From: Cardinalis cardinalis
Taxonomy: Eukaryota; Chordata; Aves; Passeriformes; Cardinalidae
DNA length: 64,000 bases
Reading direction: 5' to 3'
Assembly: GCA_014549065.1 (NCBI GenBank)
Contig: JACDOX010000140.1
Coordinates: 320,770 to 384,769 of the forward strand
This document shows positions 11,160 through 26,033 of this stretch, piece by piece. The stretch's first letter is position 1. Every line of letters begins with the position of its first letter. The position numbers were made by a program, and so were the translations under genes. Under the pieces are notes generated by a model, which was given only the letters and a program-made list of their open reading frames with translations, did not search any database and was not told the origin of the DNA.

Positions 11160-14100
11160 AGCCTCTGATTAAACNAGAACTAATAAAGTGGTAAGGTACT
11201 GCCAGCTGTGAGTGCAGGAAATTAATTTTCTTTATAAATTCTCACAAAAATGTGAAATAGACTAAAATAAAAGAGCTTGTCTTCTAGCATCTTATATTAT
11301 TATCAACACTTGAGGAGAAAACTATGCTAAGGTGAGCAGCAAAGTCAAAATCTACCATATAACAGAGGAAACCATTTGTGGTGGATAAAAAATTGAGTGG
11401 AAAAAAAAATCTTATCAGTAAATATCATTTGAAAGACATGGGGTGCCCAATATATTGCTAAAATTACAATATGAGTTTTTAGTTCTCTGACCTCCACTGA
11501 GAAAGCCACTTACCTGATTGATCTTTCTTGAGGTGTTGTTTTTCATATCAGAGGTATATCTGACAAATATCACTTGTTTAGAAAACAAAGTTGAAANTGC
11601 TTTAGTAAAGGGCTATTATTTCTGTCAATATTAAAAGAAAATATTTGTTTTATTATAGTTGCTCATAATTTTATATTCGTCTTTCTTAGGAAACTAGGCT
11701 TGTATCTTAAGAAGTATTGGTCNATTACATATGCTCCCTCAGAATAAATTTGAATATAACTCTTTGGCATTGCATTTATCCATGACAAATCAGGCGACAG
11801 ATAAGTTGCCTGACTTGACTTTGTGTTATAACCATATTGTCATTATTCTGTATCTCCATTCTTGAAGATTCTATCATCCATATGAAAATTTTGATAGGAG
11901 TTCTTTAAAGATTATACTGCAAAAGAGATTAAAATAAAAAGTTACAACTTTTTAAAGAACAGTATTGCTTTAGGCATAATAAAGACTTTGCTTTTCTTAT
12001 TCACTTAAAAATCTTGATCTCTTAATGATCGAGTTAAGTCTGTATGTCTTATATCACTGTGCTGTAAAAATGAAAACAAAAAGTGAAATTCTCTTTTGCT
12101 GGATACAATGCACATTGAGAATGCCAAAAATTGGGGATTGCAGTTGGCTTTAGTTTCTTCTTACACATGGAAGTAATAAGACTTCAATAAAATATGCCCA
12201 GTTGGATTAGATGGTTAGTTTCCATATTGTTATTCCATCCTTGCTGTGAGGTCTCATCACAGAAATAAGGTGAATAGAAGTATATAGGCTGTTTTAAAAG
12301 TTAGCGGTCACATACACTTCATGTGATATACAATTCAAGGAAAAGAGATCAAATGGTAATGATGGCTCTCAGTCACGAACTATAAGAAAAATACATTGAN
12401 TACTTTCCTTTTTGCATATGAGAGATTAAAAGCAGCATTTGGAGAGCATGTTAAATCAGATTTGTTATGTGTCGAGTACAGAATATTTTAAAGGGGCATG
12501 TTACTGCACTGCACTAAGTAGTCATTTGCTCTGCTCAGATGAAAACTAAAACCAAGAAAAGATGATGTCCTTAAAACTACGTGATACATCTGTGCCCTTT
12601 GGTCCAGTATTTCATATGTGCTCTCAATGGGTATTCTGAAGTGAGCAACAGATACCAGGACAAATTCAATACAGGTACAGTTAACAGTCCAAATAGTTTA
12701 TATTCTGTATAAAAGCTTGCAAAACTATTGTGTTCAGCAGAGGAAAGGTTAAACTTGCATAAAGCACAGTTTGAGAAGCTTTGGGAGAGAAGTCCACTGA
12801 GATGTCACTTCCAAAATAATGAAGAATTGTGTGTGGAAATCATCAGTATATTAATCATTTGTAATACACAGAAACATAAATACAGTAACTGTGTCCTGTT
12901 TAAAAACAAAAATTAAAAGAAAAGAAACGAGAACCAGGCAGGATGGAGACAGCTATAACAAAGAGTAAGTGACTCCTTGGATTACTTCACAGGATAGCTG
13001 CCAGCCAGCACTGGGAACTTGGTATGGGATGCAGGAGGAAGAATTTTGGAATCATAGAAGCCTTGTGGGATGTTTAGAGAAGGAATCAAAACTGGAGAGA
13101 TGTGGGGGCCAAGGTGGTTTGGGGAAACACAGATATGGGAGAACAGAGAGAGTAAGGAATAAAAAGGAAGCTTGTAATTTGGCTTCAGTAATATGGTGGT
13201 TGCTATTTTCTGATAGAGCTGAAATAAATTCAGAGAAGTAGCATATACCCTCTGGCATTGATCCTGCAAATACAGGAAATGTACATTTTAGGAAGATCTT
13301 GGTGGTTTTCTACCCATTCTCTGTAAGTAATGGCTAAAATTATTAAAAATAGAAAATACTCTAATANTTTTTAATGCTTTCATTTAAGGAATTTAAATTT
13401 TCATTTTGTAATTTCCATTTTTGTGTTCATTGATGCCATTATAGCTGGAAACACCATGAAAATATATGCTGTTATTAAAATAAAAGAAATGTGTATGAGT
13501 AAAGAAATTTGTTAGCTGACCTGGTAAAAGTCATTGATGTTTATAAAGTAACAAGTTAGCACATTGTTTTTTGTTGACAGTTGCACAGATGCATCGTTCT
13601 TGCAGGAACAGAGCAATTCTGATTTAATTGCGGTTCCTGTCTTTAGTGCAGTTTCTTTTCTCACTGCTTGGTGAGTACTTTGTCCTTGGGCATCTGCCTG
13701 CACAGGGGATGTTGGGTCAGGTACCAAAGAAATGTTCCGGTGAGCACAGCTCAGTCCTCAGGAGCTGTTCCAGAGGACGTGGCATTTTTCTCAGAATTAC
13801 CCAGAAGTATCAGTCTTCCAGAGGACTGTATCAGAGGATAGGACTCAGAAAACTCAGTGAAATAACCTGTTTCTGAGAGTTGAGTTACATGATCTTATTT
13901 TTTCAAATCTTGCATTCTGTATCTATAAATTGGATATAACAGTATTTGACTGTTTGATCAGTGATGCTTTAGATTTCTTTCTCCTGCAGCAAAATAAGGC
14001 CTAATCTCCAGTAAGTGGTGTAATTTCCTGCTAGAGTGTGCCATTATGGGAAACTATTAGATGAGCTGGTTTTGTGAGAAGCATTTCAGGAAAAGGAAAA

Positions 14101-17100
14101 GTGGGTNTATTGTGAAATATCTTTTTAAGACATCACAGTTCCACAGCATTTTTATCCTAAAGCCGGTTACCATAGGAAAAAAATGTGCCCAAAAAAGTAA
14201 AAGAACAAGAAAAAGAAATGTAATGACTTCAGCAGTATGAACATTTGAAATAAAATGACCTGGTACTGACTGATATTGAACAGGAACTGTGTAGAGTAAC
14301 TATTATTTTACAGAGTCTTAATGAAAAATTTCACCTTTCCAACAAAATGCTTTCAGAATATTTGTCCCAAATACTTCTTCATACCATTGCATTATCTGTC
14401 TTTAGAACTTGGAATGTTGAGATTTCCAAATAGTTCCATTGTTTCAGTTTTCCATGAGTAGAAGTTAAGGGGNGATTTCCCAAGGAAGCTGTAACAGTCC
14501 TTGGTGGGTCTCTGTGGTGCTTTGAGGAAGTGAATGCAGTGCAGTACTTAAAAATATCCATGGGACCAGGTTTGAGTTTCAGATTATGCACCTGTGTTTG
14601 TACTTAGTGCCAAAGGAACTAATGAATAACTTTGTCTCTGGGATTGATTTTGAAGTTACGGTGAATAACATCAGATTTTGTGCCGGTGACACTTGAAATC
14701 NTATTTTAATGTACAGGCTGTAAACTGGTATTAAAGTCTGACTCTGTTGAAAGCAGCGATTCTGGTGTAATTGTTATTCATTAATAGGTAAATGTTTTCA
14801 TTCTCACAAGGTGAATTGAAGCAAATTGCCTTTTGAACTGACCTTTGAGACATAATGGAATGTGTATGTGTTAAGAAGCTGGAGGAGCCTGAGGTACAGA
14901 TTCTTTGAACTACATAATTATGGAAATGAAGGAAATTTTAATTGTTCTNTGTTCAGCTGGAGAAATAATAAAAAGACTCAAATATATTTCCCCGAGTTGA
15001 TTAGAAAAATAATTGAGGCCAGCCTGGACAGCTTTTCATAGGACACAGCCTTTTTTTCACTGAGTACCATTTAATGGGATGGCTAAAGAAAGAGGCTCTG
15101 GACTAAATATAACATAAATATCCAAGGAAAAGGCTCACTAAAACATACAGGTACAGCAGTATGGTAATTCAGCTGATGTAAGAAGATAATTACATCTGAA
15201 TTNATGTTTTTTAACTTCCTTTGACGCAATTACAATACAGTAAATCACAATTACAATAGGCAGTAAAATTGGAAGAGATAAAATATTGACACAATATGGT
15301 GCTTCATTTGTTATCCTGTTTAACTTTCACTATCACTCTTTTGGCACATCTAGCAGCAATCACAAACTACAATATAAAAGTCGGTTTTATAGATCACACC
15401 ATCAATTTCTGTCAGTTGGAGTGTGATCTAGAAAATATTAGTATAGAATATAAAGAAAAGCTAGAATACAGGCAAGTAAATTCAAGGTGGTCATAAATTG
15501 TTTAGCAATACAAAAAAGAACAGGAATTTGAAGGAAAAGAAAATCAAAGTATACAGAAATAAGCCATAATGATGAAAACCAATAAGATTATTTCTTAAGT
15601 GNGGGATTGGGAGCAAAAAGGGAAATACCAGCATAAAGTTGCCATTCAGTGACTGGAGACAAAGGTACATGAATATGTTGCCTGTGTTTATTAGATGTGA
15701 CTAAGAAGTTCGGCAAACTCTCGGTTTATGATGCAGGATAAACTAGAAGCAATTTTTGCTATGCAAGTTTGGAGNCTTGCATAGCCTTGAATGTCAGCAT
15801 ATTTTGTTACACAATGTAGAAAATAAAGGTGAATAGACAATATGTTCCAAACCCCNGGTTTCTCAAAGAAAATGAAGCTTTGTTATTCATCTATTTAAAA
15901 AAAAAGGTTTATGCATTATGAAAAATATTTGAAAAGTAAGATTCAACAGTGATTCTGAAAGGTTCAGTAAAATCGGTATTTAAAAAATCCTGTTTCAGAT
16001 TAGGAATTTGATGTATGAATTTAGTGTGAATAGTTTATATTAATTATCAAGCTAAGAGTTATTTATTTTAAAAGANCTTTCCAAAGAGCTTGGATATGGC
16101 AGTAAACATTTAGGATTTTTTTTTGTTTGTTTTCTTTTGTAAATGAGAAAGAAGAAATTCTGTGCCTTGCACTCCACTGTGCTCCCTGTGGAGGACCATT
16201 GCCCCTCACTGCTATAGTGCCTGCACAGTCCTGGGCTTGTGAGCCCAACTATTGGGATTTGGTGGTTGTGTTTGTCAGGCAGAGATGGCATTTTCCTGAA
16301 CCTGTATCACATTTAAAAGAGAACAAAAATTTAACAAGCAATGCCTGTTCANAGGGGGGTGCCTTCTTCACACTAAATCTATGAGGCCAAAACTGTTTTG
16401 GATATTGCACAAAAGTCTCTTACTCTAGTTTGTCTCACTGCATGGAAGTATCTTAATTTTCATTTGTTTTACGTTCTGATACCTATACACATACAGATGT
16501 CTTGGTTAATAACTAGGAAATGCAGTACAGGATGTGAGAAATTCAGTACAAGGTGAAATGAACTTCTAGGATGTTTTGTTTGATGTTATCATGTGATAAA
16601 GTCCAATTTACCCATGAGACTTTACGCATACATATTTAATTTTAGTGAACATAAGAAAGAACAAATTCTTCTACAATGAAAACAGCAAATGATGGTAATA
16701 GTGACATATGTTATAGTTCAGCTACAAGGGACTGTTGTGTTCTCTCTAGGCTGGAATAAATTCAATACTGAGCAGAGAAGAGTGATTTAATGAATTCAAT
16801 GTAGCCAAATATTGAACAGGACACAGTATTCTGTACTGTGCAAACCTCCTATATACATTTCTTAAAATAAGCTCTTACCCCCCAAATCCTAAAACAAGAT
16901 TCAACATTGAATGAAGTGCTCAAAAATGGTGGTGGATTTTCATAAAATCAGCCCCAGAATACCTTCTCTAAAGATGTAAGCATTAAGTGTTTACATGTCT
17001 CTAAACATAACAAATATCAAAATGTCTTATTCATCTGCAGCTTAGCCTGAAGTGTTTTCAGCTCTGTGAAGCACTTCATGAAGAAGTCCACACAAGAGTG

Positions 17101-20100
17101 GGCACATGGGCCAAGAGTAGTCCCAGCCATGAGGTTGCTCGTGCACACACACTCCTCCTGGCTTTGGGCACGGTGTCATTCCATGTGTGAGAGAGGACGT
17201 GAACCAATGCCTTGCCTTCAGGTGGAGTTTCAGTCAGCCTCCTGTGGCATGTGCTTCTGGTAGCAAATGATTAAACNGTGTTTGAATCCCACTGGCACTG
17301 ATTTGGACATGGACTTCTACNCTGTGTGACTGTGCCCTATCTACTTGGCTTTGAGTCTGTTATGTCTAAAAATATGGGTTGGGGTAAGCTTTTCCCATGT
17401 GCTGTGGGGCTAAAGCTGTTTGTTTACATGAAAAATGAGACAGGAACTTGGCCGTTTCCATAGGCACTGAAAGGAGAAGAGAGCAATAAGGTCTGTCTCA
17501 CTAAAAGTCTTCTTCAAGTGAGAGAACAAGTCCAGAAGTAAGGTTTTGAGGGACTGTTCCCAGTGTATGTGGATAAATGCCTGCTCTTTTGGAGTGTGCT
17601 GCACATGCCAGCTTTGCTGCTGCAGGACCAGAGTTCACAGATGGAAAGGATGGGTTGGAGGGGAGGTGTGCGCCCATGAACACCTCACCGTGGATGGAAC
17701 GGGGAGAGCTCAAGCCAGTGATCAGCTTGTGACTGCCTGCTTCTCCAGGCTGCCATTTATGGTAGGCAAAGCCCTGCAAGATAGGCACTTTTAACAAAAG
17801 CATTCAACTGAGGAAAGAGCATTTTTAAAACTGAAGGTTAACTTGAATGCTTTCTATGGAGTTACTTATTTTCAAGTAATGTATTGAGCAACGGCTTTTG
17901 GGATTGAAACAAAATAACCCTTTCCCACTTTCAACTGCATTGTGTGTTAGCAGAGAGCAGCATTTCTTCCAGCTGCATCAAACCCTGTTTGTCTTCTCCT
18001 GTCAGAACTGGTTTTCCTTGTATTGGTGGGGTACAGAAGTGTGCAGCCAAGTACTTTTATTTTTGAATGCAAATTCCTGAAGAGGAATGAGCTTATCCCT
18101 GGGCAATACAGAGCGGTAAAGTGGAAGAATATGCTGAAAGTCATTGTGGTTCAGTGAAATCAAAAGTTTTAACTACTGAACAATTCAGTGTTTGATTCAC
18201 CCTAATCACTCAAATGTAAAGTATAGAGTGTGCTCTTAGTGTATCCAATGAGGACATTTTTTCCATGTTCTAATATTTAATTTGGCATGCAAATGTTCAT
18301 ATGCCTGAGGTTGATCTCCAGCGTCATTGTCCTGCTGATACACCCGTGTTCATTCAATGTGATTTATAACTTCAAACAATGTGTTTAGTCTTCCATATGC
18401 TAATTCTGAAAAAGACCAAAAACATGGGCACTGAGGCAGAATTAAAATTTTATCTTTTCTGTATGCTGTCCCGCTGTCCTCCATTTGCATTTTCATCTTC
18501 CTAGCTATCAGGAATTCTTCTAATGGAAGGAACCTTTTTTATTTACTCTAAGGTAGAGTTTATATTTACAGTTTTAATGCAAACTGTTTTGATTAGAATC
18601 ATGTTGTGATTCTGGCATTTACATTTCTGATAGCTCATGGGGCTGATAGAAGTGAAATGGTTTTAATTGTGAGGAGGGCAAAGAAACCTTCTCTGAACTG
18701 CACATCTTATGTTTTCTGCTCTGTGATCCAGTGATATTTTTCCTTTTTTTTTCCCTCTAATACCATATCTAGTTCAGTAATGTCAGCAGTTCTAGCTGAT
18801 ATGTAAATACAGCTAATGATGATCTAGGAGAGCATCAGAAGTATGAACTTCCCTCTAGCAATTTTGGGTCCCTGATAAGCCTCTTACTCAGCAGGCCTTT
18901 ATATTACACCCTGTCAAATCACTGACTCGTTGCTTAATGACAATTAATATAAATGAAGTTTTTTGAAATTTTGACTTCATTCCAATAGCAGATGATCTGT
19001 GACAGGGCTCTAGAATAAGGCAACTCTGCAAAGCACCTACTAATTCAAGGATATTCAACTTCTCTCCTGTCTGAAAGCTGAACAATACCGTGTGTAACTT
19101 GCTTTATTTTCTTTGGCATTACCTTTAATTCCCTGTAAATTATGAGTTGCTTTAGAACTACTAGTAAGTGCTTTGAACAGCAGTTTATGATAGGGAGCCC
19201 AGNAGTCCCCTGTAAAAGTGTAATAATGACCTTTCTTTCAATTTCCAGTGCCCTGGAGCTGTAAAAAACTACGTGGGTGGTGAAAGTCACNCACCCGTTG
19301 ACATAATTTCTCCAAATGCCTCAGTGGGATGCTAGAATCCTTTACTAGCCACAGGTACAGCAACTTAAAACATACTAAGGCACCCTGGCAAGCCAGGGTA
19401 AAGAAGAATGTGGAGGTTTTTAGTTGCACTGCATGTCATGTTTACTTCCTTGGACTGTATNATCACTACCTTGTCTTACTTACTGAAAAAATTATTTTAG
19501 TGTGTTGGTTTGGGGNTGTAAAGTGCTGATTCATGGAAGTATATTCTGTTTTTTTCCTGGCCTTTCATATTTTTATATGGCTGTTAGAAATAATCTGGCT
19601 TGACTATTAGTTTAGAGCAACAGACATAGTTCAGAGTAGCATGATTAGAGAAGAGTGGCCTGTGGCATATAAAAATATATGCAGAATAGGGGAAAATTAT
19701 AGAGCAACACAGAAAAATCTATCCTTCTATGTTAAGGGCTCAGTGAAAGTTTAAAAATAAAAAGAAATATGTAAGGAACTTTGCCTTTTAAATTTTCTTG
19801 CAGGTTTAATTTCATAATTACATAAAAGGCCTATAAAACAGTGTGTGTGTCTTTATGTTTTATTTGTGTTCACAAGATCAAATTATTTCAGTTCTGTGAT
19901 GAATGTATTTGTAGGAGGAGATGTAAAAAGANCTTCTTGAGCTCTTCCGAGCTTCTCTGCTCTTCCAGAGTACTGTGAAGTTTATACTGTTGCTGTTGGC
20001 TACATTAAGATTTTTAACATATAAGAGAAAATGGGGGGTGCATTTTTGCTACCTCAAAAAACTAGTCTAGGAGCTTCTGCTGCTTCCTTGTGAGGGGAAC

Positions 20101-23100
20101 TGCCTGATCTCCCTGGGGCAGAAACAGCTTCTCAGTGCCCCAGATGTCAAATCTGGCTTAAAGCCTCAAATCTGGATCTACAGCAGCAGGGTAAGTTATG
20201 GCAGTGCCAAGTTTCTATGTTATAGGTAGGCACAGAGGAAGAAATTTTCAANTAGTCTTGTTTGTCCAACAGTCCTTTTGAATGTAAGTGGGTACACGTT
20301 CATTGCAATCATGCAGGGATCTAGCAGTTACAGTGAGACAATTAAAAAGCTACAAAAGTTATTAAAGCCAGTTAAAAATACCTGAATTGCATAGCTCCAG
20401 ATGCAAGNCTGGAGCTAATTTCCAATGAAAAAAACAGTTACAGTCGGTTACATAAGAAAAATAACCACACTGAAGAGAACCATGTGTGTCCCTCTCTTCC
20501 TATGATCTTACCTGTGACAAGATCTGTGCTAGAGAAAGCTCTGTTCTGTAATGGAACACCAGCAAAAAAGAATGAGCTAAGGTACTCCTAGTTGTGCATA
20601 TAATTCATTTGCTGTATATCAGCAGTGCCTGTGATGCTTTTTGTAGTTGTGCTCTTTGCTACCAGAGTGGGATTTTGAAAGGCACTTGATTGAAAGAACT
20701 NTAGCAGTACTGGCATCTGTCTGCATCCTGTTGGAAATGTTTGTTACTCTTACCACACTTAACAGTGATCATGGTGAGCAGGAGACAAAGTTCTATGTAC
20801 ACATGGCACAAATCCTTCTAAAGACACTTATCTCACAAGCAGAAAAGGCTTGGGAAGGTTTAATGCTCGTTGTGACTGAGGAAGGAAGGAAGAGCTGCTT
20901 CCTCTTTACCAAACACTGAAGGAGTAATTTTATAAAATAACATTCAAAACTGAAAAAGTTTTTCTACNAAGATCCAAATCCATCTTTTATTAATCTACAT
21001 ACAGAAGTTTCTGAAGTTTCTGGAAAAGCTGATCTGTGTAGCTGTAGTGGAATTGTTCCTTGGATACATTTGTTTGGAAATAATATTTGTTCCTTGTCAT
21101 CACTGAAGAGAAGTGTCTTTTATCCATGTTCCAGCGAGTGGCATGCTCATCACCCAGCTGTGTTTTGCTGAAGCACTAAGCATGCACAAATGATTAACAG
21201 TAACTTGGGTGTCTGAGGCATGCAAATGTCTTCTTGAATAGATGTTTGAAGTGGGCACAGAAGTGTTTCACTTTTTCCCTGTATCTAGTGAAAACATGCC
21301 ATTTCTCCTGTACATTTTAAAGAAACTGCTGTCCTATATTTGAAGTAATGCAGATTAGGAAGGAACATAGATAAAACATGACTTTCTACTCAAAGCAACA
21401 TTAAAAAAAGACCTGACTCTTCTCCCAGGGGGTGGTAGGCAACACAAGCTGCACAGATTTCAGTCGTTGTGTTGATACCATATCTTCTCAATCCCCACGT
21501 GTCTCTGGCATTATCAACTTGGCTCTGAGTTGCCCACAGTGAAAATGTAGGACCTGGTGATGAAGTCTGTGGAATTAAGATTTCATTCTGAATACCTCTT
21601 TTTTAGTATTCCTCCTCTTTTATATGTCAGTGCATGGAGGATGGTTTGCCCTAAGAGTCACCTGTTTTCTTCTTTAACTGGTTGCACATGTGTACACTTG
21701 GAAAGCTCTAGTTCTTTAAAGCAAAGACTCTAGTGCTTTGCTTTTTTGTACCTTCTTTTGTTCAGCTAACAATATTAGGTTTGCTGTGCATTGACGAATA
21801 ATCTTGCAATAAATAAATAGCTGAAAAGTGCCAAGAAATAATATGCCAAGACTGTGTTCTAATATTGCAGTATTAGGAATAATATTGATAGATGTATAAG
21901 AAAAGTATGTCTCTGTGTGTTCTAGAGAGGGAACATTTCATGGTTTTGCTCTAATTTTGTTGATTTCATCAACATTGTATCAGAATCCTCTATGGCTTTG
22001 TACTTTATATTGCATGAATATCCAGTGCTTACTGTATACTGGGAGACCTAAATTAAGCTGTNTAGCATCCAACTGTAAGAGTAAACTTGTAGCTTGGGCA
22101 CACTTCTTTTAAGCCCTATTAGTCAAATGAAGTACATTTTTTGAGAGAGCTCACTGCTCCTCAACACAATGATTCAGTTCAAAATTGCACCCATGCCACA
22201 TGAAATGGTAAAAGCAGCAGTAAAGAAGGAATCTTCATTATCCAGTGTGTCTTGCCTTGCTGGAAGTTTTAAAAGGCAATGCAGTNCATTTATGGGCATC
22301 ACACAACCATCTGAAAAATAGGCCACAATTATAGTGGGTCTGTCACAGACAATCAGAAAAGGAAATTCTCTTATTTTAGCCTTTGTTTTTAAAAGCCTTT
22401 GTGTGACTCCACAGTCTTCTGTTTTCCAATCCTTCTCATATAAGTTTTCTTTTTAAAGGTGTCTGGTTTTTTTCCTTTATAAGATACCTGTAGTTGGACT
22501 AAGAAGTCNGCATTTGGTTACTTAAGTATATGGCCTGACTTAAAAAAAAACCCAACAAAATCCACATCTATCTTGAAGCTTACTGAAACAGTCCTGCTTG
22601 CTTCTTTTTCTTAGTGGTTCTCATTCAAGAAACGGAGTGAAAAAAGGTTCATCTAATCTACTCTAGGGTAATCTAATCTCCTAGTTATTCCTTTTAAAGT
22701 TGATAGTCCATAGATCATCTGCAGAAGAAATGAGAGAAAAATGTCATAATCACAGAGATAGTTTTTCTAAAGAAAGTACTGAAAGAAAAAGGAAAGGTCT
22801 GTATCTAAGTTTTCTGTTTGAAAGTAATTCAACCACTGAGATCAACACATCATTGGTTAACTTTGGCATAGCTAGCATTTCAAAACTTCTTTATAAAGAA
22901 GCTTTTCTACNTTTTGAGAGAGATAGGATTTTTACACAGCAATTTTGTACTCATGATTGTGTGACTGAAAAGGTGTTGGGTTTTCTGTCCATATCTGACC
23001 GTTTATTTACTGCTTTCAGAACTTCTTTAAATTTAGAGTGCTTTAGTAATAAGAAGATGTGAAATTTTGTGGTTTGAAAGGTTCTCTTAAAATGGATTGT

Positions 23101-25912
23101 AGATTTGGGAGTATCTTATTTCCTGAGGCAGCAGCACTTTTGTGTTTAACAGTGATATGTTTCATGGTTTGCAAATTTAGCTGATGAAATTTGCCTCCCC
23201 ATGGACAGAGATTGACACTTGGCTTGCACATGTATTATGCCAATAGATACAGAAATCTATTATGCTAATATAATGAATTTTTTTGAAATAGAGATAAAAT
23301 TAATATTTAGAATAAAAATTATTTTTCTTGTCCTTTTCTTTGATTTATTTCCTTACCTGTGGGCTGAACTTGCCCCTGAGCAAACATTATTTATAGGTAC
23401 TATGGCTTGCAAAAAAGGATGTCTAAGAATTATTGCAAACCATGTTTCAGAAATCTTTCCATCCTGAATTGAGAGTTTTCATGTGAACATTTCAGTCACT
23501 TAACTTTTAGAAAGTTGTGTGACTTCTGTGATGTTGTGAATACATAATTTGAGCCTCCTGTTGTTAAAAGCATGGCTTTCCCAGGAATTGATTAATTTAA
23601 AAGATACAAATATAATAATCTCTACCACGCATATAACATTTGTAGGACAGAGGAATATCCACTGTGGTAAAATAATAGGGTTTTCTCTGTTACACTGATT
23701 ATATATTTTGTGTTTAATGGGTACAAACAGTCTAATAGAAAGTAAGCAGAAATAATTGAATAATAATTGATGCCATGGTGAGGCTATTCCTCATTATCGC
23801 TTCTCATGAGCATCGCAGCTAAATACACTCTAGATTACATAATAAAATTAGCTGCTATGAATTTTAAAGAAAGTCCTGAATGTCAGTTTTAAATACAGAT
23901 TTATTATGATACATGTGAGAATTGTTGAAATGCTGGCAGCCAAGTGAATTTCAGGTCTGAGTTGTGGTAGTACATGATACTGCTCGAATTAAAGATGAAA
24001 GAAAAATCTGCTACTGAAACTTGCATTCCAGTGTTAGTAACTTAAACTATGACCAGAATAAAATATACTTCTAAGCATACAAATGTGCATTGCCAAAGAA
24101 AATATCTTCCCTAATCTGACTGCAGCTGGTAGTTAAATAAAATTGCTGAATTGTTAAAATAAAATGGTTTTACAGTGTTAAATAAAATAGAATTTTGGTT
24201 TGTTATTGAAGTTCTATAGGCTACACATTTTTATAATTATGTGGGCAGTTTTTCTTTAATCAGCCCCTAAAATATTTATTATGGTAGTTATATTTTACAT
24301 TATTAAAATCAGGTCCTNCTCACTGACATTTTAAAATATTTTCTTTGGAAAAAAAAAAGCTGGTTGTTTGCATATGTTCCAGTGCTTTAGTGCTTCACTG
24401 TGGGAAGTAGTTCTGCATAAGTTAGTCCTACTCTGAGTCATGAGCTGGGAGTGCTGCTAAAAATATGGTGAAGATCACTTACACTTGTGGAAGGAAATCA
24501 GATTTATTTTACTTGAAAAATTGCCTGTGCAATATTTAAAATTCGTTGCAAGTGTGAGATCTTGGTCCTTTGTTTGTGTGCTAACAGGTATCATGCCAGC
24601 TGCAGGCAGCAGCCCAATGCTCACTGCCTTGCGAGTTACCTGGCACTTCGACTATGAGAGGTGTGAGGGCCAATTATCAGCCCTTGTGTAGCATCTGTCT
24701 TAATACAGTCCTGCTTTGCAATAGTTAAGGTCAGTGGTACTGAGAGGCATAAAAATAGAGCCAATGATTACAGTGTATCAAAACAAGGCTGAAATAAATT
24801 ATGAGATACATAAGGGCCAATATATAGGTTACTTCTATTCTTAGCTGACTGTGACAACATTAATATCACAGCCAGGATTGCAGTGGAAGTAAACACTTAA
24901 AATGCTGATTGAAACCATCAGGAAGAAAGAGCTATACAAGTGTGGAATAACATTAGGAAAGGCTAGGCTTCATGATTTACTGGGTATACAGATCTGACAA
25001 GCCNGTCAATTGTGACTGAATTAAACACATGTACATTTCCTTTACTTTCCTTCTTGTCGCAAGCAGAAGGAGGAAAGTCTCTTCAATTCAGCCATAGGGA
25101 ATGATATGAAGCATATTCTCTCTGAGAGGAAAAATACAGCCTGAGTAGTATCAAAACATCCCAAAGCTGCCTTCTGTCATAACTAAAGTCCCTCTGATAC
25201 TGGCTAGAATGGAGTCTTACTAGATATCACAAATGTGTTAACTTGAATAGAGCAAACAGCATCATTTTCAACAAAACCTGAAGGTGGTATCTTCTCCTTC
25301 TTCCCCTTGATATCTATTGAGGGCTGAGAGGAAACCCCGTTTCCTTAGAAAATTGTTATTTACACCCACTTCAATTGCTGAAGCCTTAACAATTTGCTTG
25401 GAAATAGCTGCACTGTGCAACAGCTTTATTCCTTGTAACTGACAGTTTCTGCAAAGGCATAGAGACAAATTTCTGACAGTATTCCAGACAGCTTCACTAT
25501 TTAGGAGTCCTAGATGTTCATCATACCTTTTTCCAGTCAGTTGCAAAATGCTCTGTTTGCTTTTAATTTTGTCATAATTTACTAGCAGTAGATATATTAA
25601 AACATGAAGCAATTGAGGAAGATGGCTGAGATAATTACTATTAAGTTTGGCCTGGCAGCTGAAGGGATTAAAAGTAATCATATTGCAATATGCCTTTGTA
25701 TCTCTCCTGAAGGAAGTGGCAGTGCTTGTGCTTCCTGAAACCTTAGCATACACGGATCAGAAGGAAAAAAAATGGAGAAGTATGGCTGCAGATTTTACTG
25801 GCAATTTTCAAGTTTGAAAATAGTGAAATAAATATTGTTTTGATGCTTCCAAAATGGAATAATAATAACTCTTAGTTTTTTTAAGCTGTAAAAATTTTCT
25901 CTTTTTTTTTAG

Positions 25913-26033
25913 AGGGGGAAGGTTTTGTTCCTGAGGTCCAGACTGGACTAAGTTACTTGAATGATGCTGAACTGTTGGTATACATCAATCATGAAAAATC
26001 AAAACCAGTCATCACATTAAGCTTCCTATANAG
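25913..26033 (+). other. Exon-like segment inside BCKDHB intron 9
   Basis: A long T tract followed by AG (25911-25912) gives a good acceptor, and NAG|GTGATT at 26031-26039 gives a plausible donor. The 121 bases between contain an uninterrupted frame of about 38 codons (EGFVPEVQTGLSYLNDAELL and on) that matches nothing I recognise. Spliced in phase with the upstream BCKDHB exon, it would read into TAA after 12 codons, so it would act as a poison exon rather than add protein. It may equally be a chance arrangement. Confidence 0.25.

Noticed and set aside
17041..17800. GC-richer intron segment with several open frames on both strands
   Set aside because: No splice-bounded frame, no family resemblance, and frames overlap on opposite strands.
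25268..25753. Longest open frame in the window, 161 codons on the minus strand in BCKDHB intron 9
   Set aside because: No domain or family is recognisable, no splice or promoter context, and a frame of this length is not surprising by chance in 64 kb of six-frame AT-rich DNA.
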